Source: Flavobacteriales bacterium (lineage in GTDB: Bacteria; Bacteroidota; Bacteroidia; Flavobacteriales_F; PHOS-HE28). From it: DNA of 64,000 nucleotides. A program made the position numbers and the translations under genes. The notes under the pieces are model-generated. The model was not told the origin of the DNA, did not search any database, and saw nothing but the letters and a program-made list of their open reading frames with translations. The stretch is taken from assembly GCA_016703105.1 (NCBI GenBank), contig JADJCS010000014.1, forward strand, positions 124,001 through 188,000. The letters are read 5' to 3'. This document shows, in pieces, positions 25,101 to 32,155 of this stretch (its first letter is position 1; the number at the start of each line of letters is the position of its first letter).

Positions 25101-25921
25101 ATGCCGGTTTGGACGCACGACTGCTGGCCCCTGACTTCAACTTCAACTTTTTCGGGTTCGGGAACCTCACCACACAACCGGAGGATGAGGAACAGTTCCA
25201 GTACCGTATCGATCTGGTCGATGTGGAACCCTTCGTGGCCCGCACGTTCGGGGGTGCGCATGAAGTGCGGATCACCGGGCTTTATCGCGGTGCTTCGCAA
25301 GGACGGCTGAGCCCCGCATTGGAGGACCGCCCTGAGTTGCGACCCCAGCCTGATGTGGACTATGCCGGGGCCGCCTTGAGCTATCGCCTGAACAATGTGG
25401 ACAACGAGGCGGATCCCGAACGAGGCATCCGTCTTCAAGCGGAGGTGGACGAGCTGGTGGAGGTGAACACCAGCAGGGAAGTGCGTGGTATCTACGGGGA
25501 TCTGCGTCTCTATCTGCCCGCACGTATCCTACCCGCGCGAACGGTGATCGCCCTTCGTGTGGCCGCTTCCCGACGTGATGGCGCGATCGACCCCTTGTTG
25601 GCGCGTTCGCTGGGCGGCCAGGAGGGCATGCGCGGCCTGCGCCGCACGCGATATACCGGCAACAGCATGGCGCTCGGTAACCTCGAGCTGCGCCAGGATC
25701 TTTTCAATTCGCGCAACCGGCTGGTGCCCTTTCGCATGGGCCTGCTCGCCTTCGCGGATGTCGGCCGTGTTTGGGTTGACGGACGTGACGAGCATTTCTG
25801 GCACAGTGCGTTGGGCGGAGGACTATTCCTGAGTCCGTTCAACATGGTGATCCTACAGGCCAGCTACGCGGTGAGCGACGACGATGCCATCGTGGACGTG
25901 CGACTCGGCTTCTTCTTCTGA
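22175..25921 (+). CDS. Metallophosphoesterase / kinase-like / BamA-type barrel fusion
   Basis: A 1248-residue surface enzyme. N-terminal export signal (LLLLTALFAWSSVFAQ, residues 39-54). Residues about 60-380 are a calcineurin-type phosphoesterase with GDAGE (68), LGDNLYPEG, PGNHDW (144), AAHHPF and SGHEH (about 325). Residues about 430-700 include IGDWDRHDDQW (623) and PRDRDQAFF (about 648), which resemble the catalytic loop and metal-binding Asp of Fam20/CotH-like kinases (my inference). Residues about 900-1248 are a BamA/TamA-like 16-strand barrel ending in Phe (LGFFF), the BAM recognition signal. Phosphoesterase-barrel fusions occur in Bacteroidota. It overlaps the PAP2 gene by 7 bases. 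Confidence 0.85.
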   Translation: MVMDVLGTIFHRRSLADPVQFRSTSSRPDLKGPRAGPGLLLLTALFAWSSVFAQSLQPDDHVLYLIGDAGETGEEHGAPVFRLLREVVGTEEAKERTILFLGDNLYPEGLHKKGHRLRAQDELNLNAQIDAVRDLNARILFIPGNHDWKQGDKHGWKYVQREERFIRDTLGRKAFLPHGGCPGPEVVKLGNGTVLVILDTQWWLHRYRRAEGERDGCEVATEADLLAALKNVLNEYRDQRIIVAAHHPFRSYSSHGGQFPLRTHLFPLTGLNPHLWIPLPVLGSIYPLYRSLLGDVQDVAHARYNALRAGVESLLEQFPGSVYASGHEHILQYLERKQVHHVISGAGSRTTWMKRSKQLGFGRSERGFARLVISSSSGLRLEFFTLDHGAVPDISIPLEGAERPAVVVDDGPPLPMPAMVTVAPNADLDASAFKRFFFGSLLRDVWCAPISVPVLDLDTTFGGLRAKAMGGGFQTRSLRLDAADGHAYVLRSIRKYPGLALAPNLRGTVAEEVVSDGVAASHPYAGIAIQPLADAVRVLHTNPRLVVVPDHPALGAYRAIFSNTLCLLEERTDGDWRGTSQFGGSERLASSGELIEALREGHDDVLDVPALLRARLLDMTIGDWDRHDDQWRWATFEQGDRTVYKPIPRDRDQAFFTQNGAIPSLTNRRWGISKFQAFGPDIRDINGQNFNARYLDRAYLTEPDRALWQAVADSMRTELTEAVIEEAVHRFPDTTFALVGPRIIAGLKGRRDKLPEIAERHYRALAKYVNVVGTDEDEFFEVVRLPEGRTEVNIYDRKHGKKVGKRRYYHRIFEAKDTREIKLYGLEGHDEYRVKGDVRSAIKVRIIGGMEKDVIQDSSHVRGPGRRTIVYESGGLKKGNKLRLGSEARLVRSDRSDALDYDRTEFVRDVFMPLVSVGLNPDDGVFLGGGFSYTKQGFKVEPYKWRHRVLASAALRTGAYRVQYNGRVNKAFAGLDAGLDARLLAPDFNFNFFGFGNLTTQPEDEEQFQYRIDLVDVEPFVARTFGGAHEVRITGLYRGASQGRLSPALEDRPELRPQPDVDYAGAALSYRLNNVDNEADPERGIRLQAEVDELVEVNTSREVRGIYGDLRLYLPARILPARTVIALRVAASRRDGAIDPLLARSLGGQEGMRGLRRTRYTGNSMALGNLELRQDLFNSRNRLVPFRMGLLAFADVGRVWVDGRDEHFWHSALGGGLFLSPFNMVILQASYAVSDDDAIVDVRLGFFF

Positions 25922-25929
25922 CCGGTGGC

Positions 25930-27162
25930 CTAGTGACCGGGCACACCGCTCGCGGTAAGCCCTGCCAGGTAGGCCGCTCGCGCGGCCGCCGCTACGGAGA
26001 GCACCAGACCGATGGCGAAAATGCTGTAGGTGAGGTTGAGGTAGCGGTACTTTTTGTGAAGCACCTTCCCCAGGTAATACAGGTCCTTCGTCATGGAGCC
26101 GTACAGGTAGTCACGATCGTTCATCACCTGCTCCACGCCCCACTTGAAGTCGGTGTACTTCATGTAGTGGAAGCTGCCGAAGAACAAGAGGTTGGCGTTG
26201 CGCTTCTCGATCTCTTCCCGAGAGGTGTTGCCCTGCGTCACCTTGGGTCGCGTGGCCAACGTAGCAGTTACGATGGAGGCCAGACAGGTGAAGGTGAGCA
26301 ACGCGGCGGGCAGCATCAGAAGTTGGTTGTTTTCCAGTTTGGGCGCGAGCCCGCTCAGCACCACCGAAATGATCAGCGCGTTCACGCTGAGCATCATGTT
26401 CGCCTTGTTGTCCGCTATCTGGCTTAGGCGCGTGTGATTGTTCAACGTGACACGGAAGAGCGTTTCCACTCCGCGTTCGGTCTCCTTGCGTTTGCGTGAA
26501 GCATCCTTCTCCGATCGCGCTTCCTCACTGGCGGGGCTCTTCCGGTCCTTCTCTTCGGCCTTTTTCGCGCCGCGCTCATGTAGGGATGCGCGCAGCAGGG
26601 CCAGGTTCTTTTCCCGTCCGGCGTTCCATGACCTCTGGGCCACCTCGGACAGATACGGCGTGGACTCCATGAAGCGGATGCTCTCCGCGAGCCAATCCTT
26701 CTTCTTGATCTTTCCACCGCCCAAGGCCTCGACCTCCTCCCGCAAGCGCGTCGTCTGGTCCAGGTGGTCCGCACCGCCGAGGTGCACCAGGTCCGCGTCC
26801 CGCATCAGGGGTTCCAGTGCTCCTTTCCGCTCCGCATCCTTCTTCGTGGCCATGATCAAGGTGCGCACTTGCGCGATCAGCGCGGGCGATGCCTGCGCGG
26901 TCGCGAGGAATTCGCTGGCCAGTTGTGCGCTGCGCTCCTCGTGACCCACCGCGCCAAGGTGGAAGGCGCTATCGTGGAACCAGGCGGCGATGATCAGGGC
27001 GGTCGTCTCGTCCGGGGTACACTGCGCCGCCGTAGCCAGATCGCGGACCGCGCCCGCCACCTGTGCGACATGCCTGATGTCGTGATAGCTCAACCGGGCA
27101 TCGGAATGGTCGGCCATGTACTTCCTAACATGTGCTTCGGCCTGCTCGATCAATTCGTTCAT
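25930..27162 (-). CDS. HD-domain protein with Pycsar effector TM domain (HD-PycTM, DUF5706)
   Basis: A 410-residue membrane protein. Residues 20-185 are a metal-dependent HD hydrolase with all ligands: H27/H31 in SYHDIRHV, H63-D64 in AAWFHDSAF, H74 and D124 in MRDADLVHLGG. Residues 195-232 are a highly charged linker. Residues 233-405 match DUF5706/PycTM: RVTLNNHTRLSQIADNKANMMLSVNALII, RNANLLFFGSFHYM and VLHKKYRYLNLTYSIF, with TM segments at about 257-274, 281-303 and 378-400. In Pycsar defence, cyclic pyrimidine nucleotides trigger such TM effectors to permeabilise the membrane. The HD domain may instead degrade or sense the nucleotide. It lies 6 bases downstream of a class III cyclase gene, matching the cyclase-effector order. 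Confidence 0.88.
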   Translation of the reverse strand: MNELIEQAEAHVRKYMADHSDARLSYHDIRHVAQVAGAVRDLATAAQCTPDETTALIIAAWFHDSAFHLGAVGHEERSAQLASEFLATAQASPALIAQVRTLIMATKKDAERKGALEPLMRDADLVHLGGADHLDQTTRLREEVEALGGGKIKKKDWLAESIRFMESTPYLSEVAQRSWNAGREKNLALLRASLHERGAKKAEEKDRKSPASEEARSEKDASRKRKETERGVETLFRVTLNNHTRLSQIADNKANMMLSVNALIISVVLSGLAPKLENNQLLMLPAALLTFTCLASIVTATLATRPKVTQGNTSREEIEKRNANLLFFGSFHYMKYTDFKWGVEQVMNDRDYLYGSMTKDLYYLGKVLHKKYRYLNLTYSIFAIGLVLSVAAAARAAYLAGLTASGVPGH

Positions 27163-27168
27163 GGGTCT

Positions 27169-28362
27169 TCAAACTTCGGTGATCGTGGATGAAGCACGAC
27201 GCATAGGTGCCATTTCACTTGCTGTGACGGAACCGCCGACCACAGCGTAAATGTTCACGTGGTTCTGCTTCCCCTTCAGGATCACCGCCCCCAACGCCTC
27301 GGTGCGCAGCGTATGTTCCATCTCCGGCCAACATGTTCGGAGCATGCTCTCGCTGATGATCAGGGGGCGGCCCATGTCACTGCACATGCTCTGTATGCGT
27401 GCCGCGGTATTGATGGTATCGCCGTGGTAGGCGATCTCCCGCTTGATCTCACCGATCTCCACGGCGATCACCTCGCCGAGATGCAGGCCGGCTTTGAACG
27501 TGGGGATCCGGTCATAAGCGCGCTGGTAGTGTTCCGCGCGCATGGCGATGGCGGCTTCGATGGCGAAGTAGAACCGCACGCACTGGCTTTTGTCCCGCAA
27601 AGCGGGGGCGTTCCAGGTGAAGACCACTTCATCGCCCACGTACTGGTAGATCTCCGCCTCATGCTGCGGCACTTGCGTATCGATGTCGTGGAACAGGTCG
27701 CGGATCATCGCGCTGTAGCGCTCAGGACCGAGTTCCTCCGCATGGCGTGTGCTGCTCTTCAGGTCCATGAACATGAAGATGCGTTGTTCGGTGATCGGCT
27801 TTTGGTATCGGCCCAGCAGCAGGCTTACCAGCATGCCCGGCCCAAAACTCCGGTTCACTTGTTTGATGAAGGACACGACAAGATTGCCCACCAAGGTGGT
27901 GGGTATGAAGGTGAGCGCCCACCGGTAGCGGGCCTCATCGCTAAGCTGCATGCCCATGCGCGCGAACCAGTCGTCCATCACCATGTCGAAAACGGCGAGG
28001 GTTCCAATGGAAATGACCACGAAGACCATGGAATACAGCACGGCTTTGCTCAGGATACGACGGCCCAACGATGCGCCCATGCCCAAGTGGCGTTCCACCC
28101 ACACATCGATCAAGCCCAGTGCCGTGCCATAGAAGATGGCGGTGACCGCGCTCAACGCCAGTACGGCCAGGAAGGGGGGTGGGGTGATCTCCACATAAGT
28201 GGCCGCCACGGCCTTGATCACCAAATGGCTGATGGTGACCAACAGCGCGTTCGTCAGGATCCAGAAGTTCACCTGCGCCAGGATGGCGGTGAACACGGGC
28301 CTACGGTAGGTGAGCCGTGTGGCGATGGAGCGATAACGAGCGGGGGATCGGTCGGCACCCAT
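27169..28362 (-). CDS. Membrane-anchored class III nucleotide cyclase
   Basis: A 397-residue protein. The ATG at 28362 is preferred to a GTG at 28389 because a -7 box (TACCTTTC, 28379-28372) lies 9 bases before it. Four TM helices at about 28-56, 62-86, 104-128 and 148-168. Cyclase domain from about 193: metal Asp 200 in FMFMDLKSST, second Asp 244 in YQYVGDEVVFTW, and transition-state Asn 318 and Arg 322 in GDTINTAARIQS, so catalysis is probably intact. The two purine-specifying positions carry Gln 240 (normally Lys) and Ala 311 (normally Asp/Thr), so the nucleotide made cannot be called. First gene of the cyclase/HD-PycTM operon. Confidence 0.9.
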   Translation of the reverse strand: MGADRSPARYRSIATRLTYRRPVFTAILAQVNFWILTNALLVTISHLVIKAVAATYVEITPPPFLAVLALSAVTAIFYGTALGLIDVWVERHLGMGASLGRRILSKAVLYSMVFVVISIGTLAVFDMVMDDWFARMGMQLSDEARYRWALTFIPTTLVGNLVVSFIKQVNRSFGPGMLVSLLLGRYQKPITEQRIFMFMDLKSSTRHAEELGPERYSAMIRDLFHDIDTQVPQHEAEIYQYVGDEVVFTWNAPALRDKSQCVRFYFAIEAAIAMRAEHYQRAYDRIPTFKAGLHLGEVIAVEIGEIKREIAYHGDTINTAARIQSMCSDMGRPLIISESMLRTCWPEMEHTLRTEALGAVILKGKQNHVNIYAVVGGSVTASEMAPMRRASSTITEV

Positions 28363-28371
28363 GGGGTGTAG

Positions 28372-28379
28372 GAAAGGTA
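28372..28379 (-). promoter_or_regulatory. -7 box of the cyclase/HD-PycTM operon
   Basis: The minus-strand sequence is TACCTTTC, 7 of 8 to TAnnTTTG, 9 bases upstream of the cyclase ATG. No clear TTG -33 element was found. Confidence 0.5.
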
Positions 28380-28556
28380 GTGACCGCACGGATGCGCTCG
28401 GTGCGGGCGTTCATCGGCGCTGCATGGTCCTCTATTCGTGGATGGTTCGACGGATGTGCGGACCAGCCCCGTAGCCGGTCAGGTCGAAGTCTTCCATGCT
28501 CAGGAACGGGAAGATGAACCAGGGTATCCGCTGCGCGCAGGACCACGTGCGTATGT

Positions 28557-31500
28557 TCAGCGGTAAAGCGAGAGGCGTTGCATCGCGGAGCGACCCTCCG
28601 AGAAGAGATGGACGGTGTACATACCGGGGGGAAGCGTGGAGAGGTCCAGCGGAACGGCTATGTCCTGCTGCAAACCGCACTGTTCTGTGCGCAACACGCG
28701 CCCGCTGATGTCCAGCACCGTGATGCGTGCATCGTTCCAGCCGCGCGCGCTGCGCAGCATCACCGTGCCCACTTCCGCAGGATCGGGGTAGATCACGATG
28801 GCATCGCCCAGCAGGTGTTCCTCGACCCCCACGATGCCCGCACAACTACAGTCGAACGTCCATAGATCGTTGTACGACCACGCATTGCCGTCATCGCACG
28901 GCAGGCCGGGCAGCGCATCACCGCCGAGCACACCGGCGCAGTCCATGCCCACGCATGCACAGTCCACATCGAACTGGTCGTTTGTGGTCACAAGCACACC
29001 ATCATCGCAGGGTGTGCCTGGCACAGCGGGGCCATCCACCACGCCGAGGCAATCGAAGGTGAGCAAGGTGCCGGTGCATGTGCAGCTACCGTCCCATGCG
29101 TCGTTGATGGTGTTGATGTTGCCATCGTTGCAGGGTGTGCCTGGCAACGCGTTGCCGCTCGCATTGCCCAGGCAATCGATCAACCCACCCAAGCATACGC
29201 ACTCCGTGGTGTACACATCGTTCCCCGTGTCCGGGTCGTTGTCGTCGCACGGGGTCCCGGGTTGCACCGGACCTCCGGGTACGCCATGGCAATCCACTGG
29301 CAACGCACCATAGCAACCGCAGTTGCTGTTCCAGCTATCGTTGCTGGTGTCAGGGTCACCATCGTCGCACGGAGTACCGGGCTGGGCCGGGCCCGCGAGC
29401 ACACCGGTGCAATCGAAAATGGAGGCGCCCGCGCAATCGCAACTCGTGGTGTATACATCGTTCTGCGTAGTGGGATCATTGTCGTCGCACGCAGTACCGG
29501 GCTGTGCCGGTCCGAGCAACACGCCCTCGCAATCCAGCGCGTTGCGCAGGCAGATGGAGAACTCGGTGCTGATGGGATAGCCCGGCCCCACATCGTACAC
29601 GCGCACATAGTAGATCCCTGTCGTGAGGCCCCCGACGAGTAAGGCTTCACCCTCACCGATGCCATGGTCGTTCCGGCAATTGATGTTGAACAGGATCGCG
29701 CAGTTGCCCTGGTCGGAGCTGAAGAGTTGTACCGCCGGATCCGTCCCGGGCGATGGCTCGACCTCCACAATGAGCACCGGAGAGGTGGCCACGAAGCTGT
29801 ACCATACATCATCGCTGTGGTCGTGGGCCGGAGCACAGGCATCGAGTGGATCGGAATAGGTGGCGCCGGCCACATCGCCGGTCACCGGGGTGCAGAGCGG
29901 GTCTGCGGTGATCGGTTGCGCGAAGGCACATTCGTCGTTCGGTGGTGGCGCTTGCTCGTAGACGCAGATGCTGAAGTAGGAGGTGAGCGGCGCACCTGTG
30001 CCCGCATCGTATACGCGAAGCCGGTAGTTGTTGCCCGGCACAAAGTCGTTGCGCAGGATCCGCTCACTGCCACCTACGGCGGTGCTATTGGCACAGTCGA
30101 CCAAGGTGCTCCCACACGGGTCCGCGTAGAGCTCGATCACCGCGTCGAGACCGGGGCTGCCGTTCACCTGTACCCGCAGGATGGGAGCCGTGGCGGTGAA
30201 GGTGTACCACACATCCTCATCGGCCACGGCGGCGCCGCACGCACCGGGTTCCGTTCCAGTGGCTCCGGTCACGTTGCCGTTCACGGGGTTGCAATTGATG
30301 CTTACAGCCAGCGGGATCGCGTCGGCGCATTCATCGTTCGGCGGTAGCACCAGGTGGGCGCAGATGTTGAATTCGGTGTACGGCCAGCCGGTATAGTGAT
30401 CATAGACGCGCACGAAATACTCCAGTCCCGGCAGCAGGTCGTAGCGCACGATCTCTTCTTCTTCGCCGAAGCCGGTGAGGTTCGCACAGTCCACGAAGGT
30501 GCCGCCGCACCCGGCCATGTAAAGTTCGAGCACCGCATCGAAGCTGGGGTTGGCGCCGGCCGCCGCGATGCGGATGTTCGGGCCGGTGGCGATGAAGCGG
30601 TACCACACATCTTCATCCGGTGTCGCGCCGCCGCAGTTGCCGGGTTGCACGCCGGATGCGCCCAAGGCCGATCCGATGGTGGGCACACAGGTCGCCTCCA
30701 CGGGCAACACCAGCGCGTCCGCGCAGGCATCGTTCGGTGGCAGCGGTTGTTCCAGCACGCACAGAGCGAAGGGGCCCAAGGGGTAGTAGCCGATATGGTC
30801 GTACACGCGGACGTAGTAGGTCGCGCCAGGTGTGAGCCCGCCTTGCACATGCAACAGTATCGGGTCGTATACCGCCGCACAGCCTATGCTGGTGAGCGCG
30901 CCGCAGGTGCCCGAAAAGACCTCCATGCAGGTGAGCTCCATGGTGCTCTCTACTTCGATCCGATGGATCGGCACGGTGGCCACGAAGCTGAACCAGGTGT
31001 CATCGTCCGCCACTCCGGTGATGAAGTTGCCGCACTGGATGCCCGGGAGCGATTCGGTAGCGTTCAGCCCGTTGCCCGCCACTTGCACGCAGGTGGGGCC
31101 TACAGGCAATGGGATCGCGCCGGTGCATTCGTCGTTGGGAGGGATGGGTTGCTCCGATACGCAGATGGTGAAGCCCGGATCGCAGGGAAAGCCCGCATCA
31201 CAATCATAGACACGCACATAGTACGTGGTGCCGGGAGCGAAGTCCGTGCGCGGAATGAACCCACCCCGGTTGCACTGGATGGAAAAGAGGGAACCGCAAC
31301 TGCCGCCGAAAAGCTCCGCCACGGGCAGTGACCAGCCCTGCCCGCCATCCACGTCGATCCGCAGCCAAGGCACGGTGGCCACGAACTTGAACCACACGTC
31401 GTCGTTCGCATCGCATTCTCCCGGCCAACCGAAGGGTCCATTGCATCCGGTACCGGGCAAAGATTGGGTAGCTCCCTGCACGCTGCCGGTCACCGGTGTA

Positions 31501-32066
31501 CATGAGGTGCCCACGGTGAGCGTGATCGCGCCCGTGCATGCATCGTTCGCGGGTGGCGGTGGGTCTTCGGTAACGCGGATGGTGAAGGTGGTGGTGGCCG
31601 GGTAACCCGATGAATAATCGTAGACCCGGATCCAGTACACCGATCCAATGGTGAGCCCGCTGGCCGCGATGGTCTCGATCCCGCCACCGACGGTGGCGTC
31701 CGCGCAACCCAAGGTCACAGGGCCAAGACCGCAGCCGCCCTGTAGCAGTTCCACCACCGGATCGAAGGAGGCAGAGCCAGTAACATCAATGGTGTTTGCG
31801 GTGGCCGTGGCCGTGAAGCTGTACCACACATCGTCGTTGGCGTTCCCCGTATAGGTGTTGCATACGATCGCGGGCAGCGACTGGGTGGCGTCCAGCACAT
31901 CACCGATCACCGGCGTGCAGGAGGTGCCGATGGTGAGCACGATCGCATTGACGCATAGATCGTTCGGTGGTGGGTTGCCCGCAAGCGCGTGCGATGTACC
32001 CAGCGAAAGGAGGGTAGCGAGCGCCGGGATCCAGCGCGACGGCTTGAACATGTTCGTGCTTCGCAT
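28557..32066 (-). CDS. T9SS-secreted PPC-like / Cys-rich repeat protein
   Basis: A 1169-residue surface protein. Start 32066 (alternative 32051) with signal peptide ending near TSHALAG. Residues about 30-840 hold six beta-sandwich units opening with NDxCxxAIxL and containing DDVWYSFVAT, D.V.EL..G.CG and Y.VRVYD, resembling pre-peptidase C-terminal (PPC) domains. Residues about 845-1085 hold seven Cys-rich units of the form DCxGVxxGPAxPGTPCDDGDPxTxNDxWxxxCxCxG, possibly metal-binding. Residues about 1090-1169 are a T9SS sorting domain. A shorter paralogue (3 PPC + 2 Cys-rich units) lies immediately upstream with a shared promoter block, pointing to duplication and unit expansion. Confidence 0.85.
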   Translation of the reverse strand: MRSTNMFKPSRWIPALATLLSLGTSHALAGNPPPNDLCVNAIVLTIGTSCTPVIGDVLDATQSLPAIVCNTYTGNANDDVWYSFTATATANTIDVTGSASFDPVVELLQGGCGLGPVTLGCADATVGGGIETIAASGLTIGSVYWIRVYDYSSGYPATTTFTIRVTEDPPPPANDACTGAITLTVGTSCTPVTGSVQGATQSLPGTGCNGPFGWPGECDANDDVWFKFVATVPWLRIDVDGGQGWSLPVAELFGGSCGSLFSIQCNRGGFIPRTDFAPGTTYYVRVYDCDAGFPCDPGFTICVSEQPIPPNDECTGAIPLPVGPTCVQVAGNGLNATESLPGIQCGNFITGVADDDTWFSFVATVPIHRIEVESTMELTCMEVFSGTCGALTSIGCAAVYDPILLHVQGGLTPGATYYVRVYDHIGYYPLGPFALCVLEQPLPPNDACADALVLPVEATCVPTIGSALGASGVQPGNCGGATPDEDVWYRFIATGPNIRIAAAGANPSFDAVLELYMAGCGGTFVDCANLTGFGEEEEIVRYDLLPGLEYFVRVYDHYTGWPYTEFNICAHLVLPPNDECADAIPLAVSINCNPVNGNVTGATGTEPGACGAAVADEDVWYTFTATAPILRVQVNGSPGLDAVIELYADPCGSTLVDCANSTAVGGSERILRNDFVPGNNYRLRVYDAGTGAPLTSYFSICVYEQAPPPNDECAFAQPITADPLCTPVTGDVAGATYSDPLDACAPAHDHSDDVWYSFVATSPVLIVEVEPSPGTDPAVQLFSSDQGNCAILFNINCRNDHGIGEGEALLVGGLTTGIYYVRVYDVGPGYPISTEFSICLRNALDCEGVLLGPAQPGTACDDNDPTTQNDVYTTSCDCAGASIFDCTGVLAGPAQPGTPCDDGDPDTSNDSWNSNCGCYGALPVDCHGVPGGPVQPGTPCDDNDPDTGNDVYTTECVCLGGLIDCLGNASGNALPGTPCNDGNINTINDAWDGSCTCTGTLLTFDCLGVVDGPAVPGTPCDDGVLVTTNDQFDVDCACVGMDCAGVLGGDALPGLPCDDGNAWSYNDLWTFDCSCAGIVGVEEHLLGDAIVIYPDPAEVGTVMLRSARGWNDARITVLDISGRVLRTEQCGLQQDIAVPLDLSTLPPGMYTVHLFSEGRSAMQRLSLYR

Positions 32067-32090
32067 GGGTGCGGAGGCTTCACCTTTGAA

Positions 32091-32098
32091 CAAAGTTG
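32091..32098 (-). promoter_or_regulatory. -7 box of the 1169-residue gene
   Basis: Minus strand CAACTTTG (7 of 8 to TAnnTTTG) in the block AAGATCAACTTTG. The same 13-base block precedes the paralogue at 33970. Confidence 0.5.
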
Positions 32099-32155
32099 AT
32101 CTTTTCCGTTACTGCCCAGCATGCCGAAGGGTCGCCCTGGATCCTCGCGAACACC

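Noticed and set aside
25930..28362. Operon considered as part of a mobile defence island
   Set aside because: No integrase, transposase, tRNA or direct repeats flank it, and composition matches the neighbours.
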